A stretch of 12,750 bases of DNA, taken from contig SIRY01000142.1 in NCBI GenBank assembly GCA_004366215.1, positions 1 to 12,750 on the forward strand, written 5' to 3'. Of the stretch, positions 7,237 through 12,750 are shown one piece after another. A program made the translations under genes and the position numbers. This stretch comes from Actinomycetota bacterium (GTDB taxonomy: Bacteria > Actinomycetota > Acidimicrobiia > Acidimicrobiales > Acidimicrobiaceae). The notes under the pieces are model-generated. The model saw nothing but the letters and a program-made list of their open reading frames with translations. It did not search any database and was not told where the DNA came from. Numbering within the stretch: the stretch's first letter is position 1; every line of letters begins with the position of its first letter.

Positions 7237-9465
7237 GTGGTTGCTGCCGCGGTGAGGGCGCCAGCGGCCGTCTTAGAGGCCGAAGGGCTCGTCGTCGGCT
7301 ACGGCCCGTCGGTCGTACTCGAGGCGGTGTCGCTCCACGTGCGTGCGAGCGAGCTCGTCGCCGTGGTGGGCGACAACGGTGCGGGCAAGACGACGCTCGT
7401 TCGGACGCTCGCTGGTGAGCTCAAGCCGCGTGCGGGCACCATCCGTCCGTCCGCTGCCGACGTCGGGGTGGTGTGGCAAGACCTCGCGCTCGTCGAAGAC
7501 CTCGGCGTCGCGGAGAACCTCCTCCTTGGCCGCGAAGGGGGCGTGTTCGTCTCGCCTCGGCGCACCCACGCCGAGGCCCGGGCCATGCTGCGCGACCTCG
7601 GGCTCTCCCTCGGCGACCTCGCGCGGCCGCTGCGCACGCTCTCAGGTGGGCAGCGCCGGCTCGTCGCCATCGCGCGAGAGCTTGCTCGGCAACCGCGGTT
7701 CCTCCTGCTCGACGAGCCGACGTCATCCCTTGGCGCAGCCGAGGCGACGGCCGTCGTTCGGCTCGTGCGAGACGCGTGCGGCCGTGGGGTTGGGGTACTG
7801 CTGGTCTCGCACGACCTCGACCTCGTGACGCAGATCGCCGATCGCATTGTCGTCTTGCGTCGCGGACGCGTGGTCGCCGATGTGCCCGGTGGCTCCGTTG
7901 GACCAGATGACCTCGGGGAGCTCATCCTTGGCGACCACCCGCAGCAGAGCTCTCGCCGTCAGCTCGAGCGCATCGTCTGGCTTGCTCGCGAGGTGGCCGA
8001 GGGCGGCGCGGAGTCGGGGGTCGCCGCGATCACCGCGACGTGCTCAGCGGCCCTCGGCGGCTGCGGCGTCGCAACTGTTCTCCTCGACGCCGCTGGGCGC
8101 GGGGTGCTCGAGAGTGCCGTCGGCGTCGACGCCGCGACGGCCGACGCGGTCCTCGAGGAGCTCGAGGCGCCGACCGGGCTGCTACGACGCGCGCTCGAAT
8201 TCGGAGCCGCGCACGGACTTCTCGAGGTCCGTAACGTGCAGTGGGAGCTCTGGGGTTTCGCGATTCGTGGGCCGAGCGGTCCACTCGGGGTCCTCGTGAT
8301 CGGCCGCGACCCGACTCGCGACCGCGCTCGGCCTCGGCTTGAGCTCGCTCCGCTCTACGCCGCTCAGGTCGCGACGGTCGTTGAGCGCGAGCGGGCGCTC
8401 CTCACGCTCGCTCACCGCAACCACGTCCTCGAGGTGCTTCGGGGAGCCCTTGAGATCCTCGCCCGTGGTGCTGACGTCGAGCGCGCGCTCGAGGCGGCGC
8501 TCGCGTCGTTTCGTCAGGCCATCGGCGCGAGCGTTCTCGAGCTGCTCGAAGGCGACGCGGCCGGGAGCATCCTCGAGCAGTCGGCAGTTCCCACTGGTGA
8601 GTGGGTGCGCAAGGTTCCTGCCTCGAGCCTCGCTGTGCTTCGGGCCGTCGTGCCTGAGACGGCGCAGCGTGACGACACAGAGGAGCTTCTGAACGCTGCG
8701 CTGAGCGTCGTTCGCCTCGCACTCGAACGGCGCGAGCTCGAGCGCGTGGCTCAGGAAGCGGCGGCGCTGCGGCGTTCGCAGGCCCTCCAGGTCGCGTTCG
8801 TTCACCGCCTCAGCCACGAGCTGCGCACCCCGCTGACGGCGATCACCGGCTACGCGTCGAGCCTGCTCGCGAACGACGTCGCCTGGGATGCTGCCTCGCA
8901 GCACCGCTTCCTGACTCGGATCGTCTCTGAGTCGCAACGGCTCGCTCGACTCGTCGGGGACCTCCTCGACCTCTCGGCGATCGAGTCTGGGACGCTCCGA
9001 CTCCGACGCGACTGGGCCGAGCTCGCCTACGTCGTCGAGGCGGCTGTCGCCTGCGTGCCCGAGGTGACGGTCGACGTCGACGTGCCGGAGGGAGTGCCAC
9101 CGGTCTTCGTCGACCACGACCGCCTCGAACAGGTGCTCGTCAACCTCCTCCACAACGCGGCGTACCACAACCCCCCGGGCACGCACATTCGTCTTCGCGT
9201 ACGACACGAGCCGGGTCGTGTCGTCGTCGCCGTCGAGGATGACGGCCCAGCGATTCCGCACGGCGTCTCGCTCGCCGAGCTCGCTGAGCGTGGACGTCGC
9301 GAAGGGGGGAACGGCCTTGGCCTCGCGATCAGCCTCAGCATCGTCGAGGCGCTCGGGGGTAGCTTGACGCTCGTGCCTCGGGCTGATGGGAAGTGCTTCG
9401 AGGTCGTGTTGCCCGAGGTCACTGAGTCAGCGGGCGACGTCGTCGTCGTAGCGGAGGGCCAGTGA
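7237..9465 (+). CDS. Sugar-type ABC ATPase fused to GAF-like region and KdpD-like histidine kinase
   Basis: A 742-residue soluble fusion, counted from GTG 7237. Residues about 12-235 form a whole ABC ATPase: Walker A GDNGAGKTT (45-53), Q-loop Q81, signature LSGGQ (135-139), Walker B FLLLDE (155-160), D-loop SSLG and switch H192. QDLAL and NLLLGRE resemble the transporter ATPase at 11541-12258. The linker between Walker A and the Q-loop is about 16 residues shorter than usual. Residues about 240-495 look like two GAF-type modules (the first clearer, ending GPLGVLVIG, then a helical linker). The kinase has H-box H527 (SHELRTPL), N-box around N640, G1 EDDGPAIP (667-674) and G2 GNGLGL (691-696), and resembles the KdpD core (RRDW after the H-box domain). 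There are no membrane segments and no KdpD or USP domain. It overlaps the response regulator gene (GTGA). Likely role: a cytoplasmic kinase reporting on ABC transporter state. Functional coupling is inferred. Confidence 0.92.
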   Translation: MVAAAVRAPAAVLEAEGLVVGYGPSVVLEAVSLHVRASELVAVVGDNGAGKTTLVRTLAGELKPRAGTIRPSAADVGVVWQDLALVEDLGVAENLLLGREGGVFVSPRRTHAEARAMLRDLGLSLGDLARPLRTLSGGQRRLVAIARELARQPRFLLLDEPTSSLGAAEATAVVRLVRDACGRGVGVLLVSHDLDLVTQIADRIVVLRRGRVVADVPGGSVGPDDLGELILGDHPQQSSRRQLERIVWLAREVAEGGAESGVAAITATCSAALGGCGVATVLLDAAGRGVLESAVGVDAATADAVLEELEAPTGLLRRALEFGAAHGLLEVRNVQWELWGFAIRGPSGPLGVLVIGRDPTRDRARPRLELAPLYAAQVATVVERERALLTLAHRNHVLEVLRGALEILARGADVERALEAALASFRQAIGASVLELLEGDAAGSILEQSAVPTGEWVRKVPASSLAVLRAVVPETAQRDDTEELLNAALSVVRLALERRELERVAQEAAALRRSQALQVAFVHRLSHELRTPLTAITGYASSLLANDVAWDAASQHRFLTRIVSESQRLARLVGDLLDLSAIESGTLRLRRDWAELAYVVEAAVACVPEVTVDVDVPEGVPPVFVDHDRLEQVLVNLLHNAAYHNPPGTHIRLRVRHEPGRVVVAVEDDGPAIPHGVSLAELAERGRREGGNGLGLAISLSIVEALGGSLTLVPRADGKCFEVVLPEVTESAGDVVVVAEGQ

Positions 9466-10157
9466 CGACGGTGCTCCTCGTCGAGGACGACCCCAACATC
9501 GTCGATCTCATCCGCGCGAACCTGCTCGTTCGGGGTTACGACGTTGCGGTCGCAACGGAGCGTCACGGCGCACTTGCGGTTCTCGAAGCTCGGCACCCTG
9601 ACCTCGTGCTGCTCGACCTCATGATCCCCGGCGTCGAGGGCTTCGAGCTGTGCTACGAGATCCGAGAGCGAACGAGCGCGGGCCTCATCGTCGTCTCGGC
9701 ACGTCGTGCCGAGCAGGACAAGGTGACGGCGCTCAACGCAGGTGCTGACGACTACCTCACGAAGCCGTTCGGTATCGAGGAGCTCATGGCCCGCATGACC
9801 GCGACCCTGCGGCGTACTCGCCCGATGCAGGGGCCGCCGAGTGCTGGCGGGAGAATCGAGCTTCGACCGGGACTCGTCGTGGACCTCGAGCGCCAGCTCG
9901 TCGAGCGCGGTGGGGTGCCGGTGCACCTTACGCCGACCGAGTTCGCGCTCCTCGGAGAGCTTGCGCGGGCAGACGGGCGGCTGCTGTCGCACGCGAGCTT
10001 GCTTCGTGCGGTGTGGGGTCGAGGCTACGAGACCGAGACAGAGTACCTCAGGGTCTACATCCGCCGGCTGCGAGCCAAGCTCGAGGAGCCTGGCGAGCCT
10101 CCGCTCATCGTCACGCAGCCTCGCGCGGGGTATCGGCTGCTGCGGGACACCACGTAG
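9462..10157 (+). CDS. KdpE-like OmpR/PhoB-family response regulator
   Basis: A 231-residue transcription regulator, the cognate partner of the fused kinase. GTG 9462 overlaps its stop codon, and GGAGGG at 9453-9458 serves as a closely spaced ribosome site. The receiver domain (1-120) has the acidic pocket E8-D9-D10, phosphoacceptor D52 (LLDLMIPG), switch residue S79 and K101 (TKPF). The winged-helix DNA-binding domain (about 130-229) is strongly KdpE-like: LTPTEFALLGELA, a VWGRGYETETEYLRVYIRRLR recognition region and QPRAGYRLL. In the family, phosphorylation dimerises the receiver, and the two winged helices bind tandem repeats about 11 bp apart. Such a repeat pair lies 33 bases past its stop codon. 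No kdpFABC genes are in the window, so I do not call it kdpE: the neighbours suggest sugar transport is its target. Confidence 0.93.
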   Translation: MTTVLLVEDDPNIVDLIRANLLVRGYDVAVATERHGALAVLEARHPDLVLLDLMIPGVEGFELCYEIRERTSAGLIVVSARRAEQDKVTALNAGADDYLTKPFGIEELMARMTATLRRTRPMQGPPSAGGRIELRPGLVVDLERQLVERGGVPVHLTPTEFALLGELARADGRLLSHASLLRAVWGRGYETETEYLRVYIRRLRAKLEEPGEPPLIVTQPRAGYRLLRDTT

Positions 10158-10189
10158 GCCGTTTACGCATTTTTCACAGCTGGCGACTG

Positions 10190-10211
10190 CTGTTAATCCC
10201 CTGTTAACGGC
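10190..10211 (+). promoter_or_regulatory. Candidate operator: two 11-bp direct repeats for the response regulator
   Basis: CTGTTAA occurs at 10190-10196 and again at 10201-10207, exactly 11 bases start to start, which is one helical turn. The PhoB/PhoP/OmpR family binds repeats of this geometry, and PhoB boxes read CTGTCAT-like. A -10 element (TACCAT) begins 8 bases past the second 11-base unit, the layout of an activator overlapping the -35 position. A weaker pair (GTTTAC at 10161, TTTCAC at 10172) also sits 11 bases apart just upstream. Binding by the adjacent regulator is inferred. Confidence 0.6.
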
Positions 10212-10219
10212 CTGCGACG

Positions 10220-10225
10220 TACCAT
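10220..10225 (+). promoter_or_regulatory. Candidate -10 element for the sugar transporter genes
   Basis: TACCAT fits TANNNT. It lies 12 bases after the second CTGTTAA box, with no recognisable independent -35, as expected for an activator-dependent promoter. Transcription would start near 10232, at the foot of the leader hairpin. Confidence 0.45.
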
Positions 10226-10231
10226 GGCCGG

Positions 10232-10255
10232 CACGTGGGGATGAGCCCCACCGTG
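10232..10255 (+). other. 5' leader hairpin upstream of the binding-protein gene
   Basis: GTGGGG (10235-10240) pairs perfectly with CCCCAC (10246-10251) around the loop ATGAG. CAC (10232-10234) pairs with GTG (10253-10255) across one bulged C, giving nine pairs. It starts about where the transcript should begin and ends 2 bases before the ribosome site, so it may protect the 5' end or tune initiation. Confidence 0.45.
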
Positions 10256-10257
10256 TC

Positions 10258-10264
10258 AAGGGGG
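10258..10264 (+). promoter_or_regulatory. Ribosome binding site that decides the binding-protein start
   Basis: AAGGGGG lies 8 bases before GTG 10273. In-frame GTG codons at 10267 and 10279 have spacings of 2 and 14, so 10273 is favoured. Confidence 0.6.
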
Positions 10265-10272
10265 TAGTGGGA

Positions 10273-11478
10273 GTGCGAGTGGTAACCTTTGCGCGGGCGA
10301 CGCTCGTCGTTGGCGGCGCAGCCCTGGCGATCGCTGCGTGCGGCTCGACGAGCACGACGTCGACGAGCTCGAGTAGCTCGGCGGCGACGCCGACGGTGAC
10401 GGTCGCGTCGTTCAACCGCGACTTCACGGCGATGAGCGAGCTTCGGTCCTTGGCCGCCAAGGGCAAGGGTCTCGTCGCGGCGATCCTGCCGGATACCGTG
10501 AGCTCGGCGCGCTACACCGAGTTCGACGCACCGTTTCTGACGAAGGCGTTCCAACTCGCTGGCCTCAAGCCGAGCCAGTACATCGTCGAGAACGCCCAGG
10601 GCTCCGACGCGACCGAGCTGTCGATGGCGCAGAGTGCGATCAGTCGGGGGGCGAGCGTCGTGATCTTTGACCCGCTCGACTCTGGCGTCGGTGTCGAGAT
10701 CGAGAAGTACGCCGCGCAGCACGGCGTTCGCGTCATCAACTACGATCGCCTCACCCTCGGATCGTCGCCGTCGGACTACTACGTGAGCTTCAACAACGTT
10801 CGTGTGGGCCAGCTGATCGGTCAGGGGTTCGTCGCGTGCGTCGCTGCGTGGCACGTCACACACCCCAACGTCCTCGTCATGCGCGGCGCTCCGACGGACA
10901 ACAACGCGACGCTCTTCGCTGAGGGCTACGACTCAGTCATCGACCCCTACTTCAAGTCGGGCAAGTGGACGCTCGTCGGTACGCCACCGGGCACCTGGAC
11001 GCCCTCGGTTGCGCTCACCGAGTTCCAGCAGATGTACACCGCGCACCGTAACATCAACGCGGTGGTCACCCCGAACGACGAGAATGCAGCACCGATCATC
11101 GCCTACCTTCAGTCGCTGCACATCCCGCCTCGCACCATCCCGTTCACGGGCCAGGACGCGACGCTCCAGGGGCTGCAGAACATTCTCGCGGGCTACCAGT
11201 GTGGCACCGTGTACAAGCCGATTTACGAGGAGGCCCAAGCAGCGGTAGCGCTCGCGCTCTACCTTCGCGCAGGCAAGACGCCTCCTGCGTCGCTGCTGAA
11301 CGGCACCACGCACGATCCTGTATCTGGCAACAACATCCCGTCGGTGCTGCTGACGCCGGAGTGGGTCACGACCGCGAACATGGCGTCGACCGTGATCGCG
11401 GATAACTTCGTGCCAGCCTCGCAGCTGTGCGCCGGATCGTACGCGGCTGCGTGCAAGGCCGCGGGGATCAACGCGTAA
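10273..11478 (+). CDS. xylF: XylF-like sugar-binding lipoprotein of an ABC transporter
   Basis: A 401-residue extracellular solute-binding protein (type I periplasmic-binding fold, Peripla_BP_4 group). The N-terminus is a lipoprotein signal: a short charged start, a hydrophobic core and the lipobox IAAC with lipidated C23. A Ser/Thr-rich tether (about 24-37) links it to the membrane. Xylose-binding-protein hallmarks follow: an early strand [17 protein letters not shown], the sugar-contact stretch [26 protein letters not shown], the GQDAT motif and GTVYKPI. These match the order of conserved stretches in XylF. D-xylose or a related aldose is the likely ligand, but specificity cannot be fixed from motifs. 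It lies directly downstream of the response regulator gene, behind a candidate operator and a leader hairpin, and is probably the first gene of the transporter operon. Confidence 0.92.
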   Translation: MRVVTFARATLVVGGAALAIAACGSTSTTSTSSSSSAATPTVTVASFNRDFTAMSELRSLAAKGKGLVAAILPDTVSSARYTEFDAPFLTKAFQLAGLKPSQYIVENAQGSDATELSMAQSAISRGASVVIFDPLDSGVGVEIEKYAAQHGVRVINYDRLTLGSSPSDYYVSFNNVRVGQLIGQGFVACVAAWHVTHPNVLVMRGAPTDNNATLFAEGYDSVIDPYFKSGKWTLVGTPPGTWTPSVALTEFQQMYTAHRNINAVVTPNDENAAPIIAYLQSLHIPPRTIPFTGQDATLQGLQNILAGYQCGTVYKPIYEEAQAAVALALYLRAGKTPPASLLNGTTHDPVSGNNIPSVLLTPEWVTTANMASTVIADNFVPASQLCAGSYAAACKAAGINA

Positions 11479-11490
11479 CGTGGCGGTGGG

Positions 11491-11517
11491 CGGGGGGTGC
11501 GCGGACCGTACCCCCCG
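11491..11517 (+). other. Intercistronic hairpin after the binding-protein gene
   Basis: CGGGGGGT (11491-11498) pairs perfectly with ACCCCCCG (11510-11517). The stem extends inward by a G-U wobble and two G-C pairs to a 5-base loop (11502-11506), about 11 pairs in all. No T-run follows. Such hairpins between a binding-protein gene and its ATPase or permease genes typically stabilise the upstream message or cause partial termination, so that the binding protein is made in excess. Confidence 0.6.
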
Positions 11518-11526
11518 TTGGCCAGA

Positions 11527-11534
11527 GGGGAGGT
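11527..11534 (+). promoter_or_regulatory. Ribosome binding site of the XylG-like gene
   Basis: GGGGAGGT, 6 bases before GTG 11541, is a strong Shine-Dalgarno match and fixes the start of the disrupted ATPase gene. Confidence 0.7.
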
Positions 11535-11540
11535 CGCGAG

Positions 11541-12258
11541 GTGGCGACGACGACGGGAGCCCTGCTCGAGCTTCGCGGCGTTGAGAAGCACTTTGGTCCT
11601 GTCAAGGCGCTCGAGGGCGTTGATCTGACCGTCCCTCCGGGCGCGGTCACCGCCCTCGTCGGTGACAACGGCGCCGGCAAGAGCACGCTGGTCAAGGTCA
11701 TCTCTGGGATCCACCGCATCGACGCAGGTGAGATCCGTCTACCAAGATCTCGCGCTGTGCGACAACCTAGACATCGTTCAGAACATGTTCCTTGGCCGCG
11801 AGCCACGCCGGTGGGGAGTGCTCGACGAGGCCTCGATGGAGCGTCGCGTGCGAGAGACGCTCGCCGGTCTCTCGGTCGTCACGGTGCGCTCGCTGCGTCA
11901 GCCCGTCGGTTCCCTCTCTGGAGGGCAGCGTCAAGCGGTCGCGGTGGCTCGCGCGATTCTCTGGAACTCGCGAGTCGTCATGTTCGATGAGCCCACGGCG
12001 GCGCTCGGTGTCAGCCAGACCCGTGTGGTGCTGCGTATCATCCGAGAGCTCGCTGAGAGCGGCATGTCGGTGATACTGATCTCTCACAACCTGCAGGATG
12101 TCTTCGCGACGGCTGATCGCATCGCCATCTTGCACCTTGGGCGCATGGTCGCAGAGGGCGATCGCGCCGCGTTCGACCCGAGCACCGTCGTCGAGCTGAT
12201 GACGGGTCAGCGACTCAGTGAAGGCGCGACGAGCACGAAGGAGGCATCGACGAGATGA
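11541..12258 (+). pseudogene. xylG: XylG-like sugar ABC transporter ATPase, disrupted by an internal deletion and frameshift
   Basis: The energising ATPase expected between XylF and XylH, in the single-cassette form of about 260 residues. The first frame, from GTG 11541, encodes Walker [10 protein letters not shown] (41-49) and [11 protein letters not shown] (to residue 65, position 11735), then runs into unrelated sequence and stops near 11990. From 11737 the true continuation is in another frame: Q-loop [22 protein letters not shown], signature LSGGQRQ, Walker [13 protein letters not shown], switch histidine in LISHNL, and stop TGA 12256-12258. The family normally has about 20-25 residues between GEI and VYQDLA (a DGxPV strand and a helix ending LGI). 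They are missing, and the frame change requires a loss of 3n+2 bases, probably about 65-77. The break could be real decay or an assembly collapse. The stop codon overlaps the permease start. Confidence 0.85.
12238..12244 (+). promoter_or_regulatory. Ribosome binding site of the permease gene
   Basis: AAGGAGG, a near-perfect Shine-Dalgarno sequence 10 bases before ATG 12255. It favours that codon over the second ATG at 12258, and it lies inside the 3' end of the ATPase gene, so the permease can be initiated even though the ATPase frame is broken. Confidence 0.65.
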
Positions 12259-12750
12259 TGCCGCGGCACGAGGGTGCTGGCGTGGAGACGGAGGTTGCTC
12301 CCAACGGTGATCGCCCGGCCGGCGATGTTGCGCGCGAGACGGCGAGTGCAGAGGTCGTCATCACGAGCACCCGTGCGTGGATAGTGAGCTGGTGGCGACG
12401 CGTGCGCTCCGGCGAGAGCGGCATGCTGCCGGTGTTGGCCGGACTCCTCGTCATCGTGATCATTTTCCAGGCCGAGAACTCCCTGTTTCTCTCGGCGGGC
12501 AACCTCGTGAACCTCCTCGTGCAGGGCGCGACGTTCGTGCTGCTCGGCATGGCCGAGGTGTTCGTGCTGCTCCTTGGCGAGATCGACCTGTCGGTCGGCT
12601 ACGTTGCGGGTGTCGCAGCGGCTGTCATGGCGATCCTCGCCTCGCCCATCATCGGCAAGGAGCCGTGGTGGGTCGCTCTCGTGGCTGGTCTTGGTGCCTC
12701 GACGCTCATCGGCGTTGTCCAGGGCGTACTCATCACGAAGCTGAGCTTGC
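12255..12750 (+). CDS. xylH: XylH-like sugar ABC transporter permease, 3' end outside window
   Basis: The membrane channel subunit of the same transporter (BPD_transp_2 family). ATG 12255 overlaps the ATPase stop codon (ATGA). About 55 hydrophilic cytoplasmic residues precede the first helix (LPVLAGLLVIVIIF). Next come a FLSAGNLVNLLVQ segment, a second helix (FVLLGMAEVFVLLL), the family hallmark GEIDLSVG, a third helix, and another beginning near WVALVAGLGAS. The E in GEIDLSVG occupies a place where many relatives have G. The window ends at about residue 165 of an expected 380-430, so completeness cannot be judged. Confidence 0.9.
   Translation, partial: MMPRHEGAGVETEVAPNGDRPAGDVARETASAEVVITSTRAWIVSWWRRVRSGESGMLPVLAGLLVIVIIFQAENSLFLSAGNLVNLLVQGATFVLLGMAEVFVLLLGEIDLSVGYVAGVAAAVMAILASPIIGKEPWWVALVAGLGASTLIGVVQGVLITKLSL

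Noticed and set aside
8182..9261. Minus-strand open frame of 359 codons
   Set aside because: Mirror image of the kinase coding sequence, with no recognisable motif.
7237..9465. Two adjacent genes (ATPase and kinase) merged by a missed stop
   Set aside because: The frame is continuous, with no stop, no internal ribosome site and no start cluster between the ATPase end (about residue 235) and the GAF-like region.
9462..10157. Naming the regulator kdpE
   Set aside because: The similarity is clear, but there are no potassium transport genes and the kinase lacks the KdpD sensor domain, so the potassium role is unlikely.
9027..10466. Long minus-strand open frame of 479 codons
   Set aside because: It is antisense to the kinase, the regulator and the promoter region. 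The translation is low-complexity and the plus-strand proteins are unmistakable.
11491..11525. Rho-independent terminator after xylF
   Set aside because: The stem is good but no T-run follows, and the next gene is in the same direction with a strong ribosome site.

Overview
The window reads as a chromosomal segment of a high-GC Gram-positive bacterium, most likely an actinobacterium and possibly of the Acidimicrobiia type. The coding body is strongly GC-rich with CTC/GAG-heavy codon use. GTG starts are frequent, and 4-base stop/start overlaps (GTGA, ATGA) link genes. There is an ECF sigma factor with an RskA-type anti-sigma factor, a KdpE-like response regulator and an AddAB-like helicase-nuclease. 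The taxon is inferred from style, not from a marker gene. No rRNA, tRNA, CRISPR array or transposase gene was found.

Positions 1-7152 hold one set of minus-strand genes, listed in transcription order. They are an AddB-like subunit (dead helicase with an intact Fe-S nuclease, 7152-4951), an AddA-like UvrD-family helicase (4954-2012) whose C-terminal nuclease looks degenerate, a conserved-looking protein of unknown function (2001-1435), an ECF sigma factor (1398-838), and its zinc-binding membrane anti-sigma factor (838-85). The anti-sigma gene carries a frameshift near 365-380. GC drops to about 56% in the first 300 bases by hand count.

From 7237 to the end everything is on the plus strand and appears to be one functional module. 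First comes a 742-residue protein joining a complete sugar-type ABC ATPase to a GAF-like region and a KdpD-like histidine kinase. It overlaps by 4 bases a KdpE-like OmpR-family response regulator (9462-10157). A 115-base gap follows, carrying two perfect CTGTTAA boxes exactly 11 bases apart, a TANNNT -10 element and a 5' leader hairpin. Next are a XylF-like sugar-binding lipoprotein (10273-11478), an intercistronic hairpin, a XylG-like ATPase gene (11541-12258) broken by an apparent deletion, and a XylH-like permease (from 12255, cut by the window end).

The most interesting object is the ABC ATPase-histidine kinase fusion. Its ATPase half closely resembles the transporter ATPase encoded 3 kb downstream, and its kinase half has no membrane segment. 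The parsimonious hypothesis is a two-component system that senses the transporter itself (sugar flux or permease state) through an ABC subunit and drives the transporter promoter through the 11-bp repeats. The separate transporter ATPase appears broken in this sequence, so the fusion may also be the only intact ATPase for the permease here, unless that break is an assembly error.
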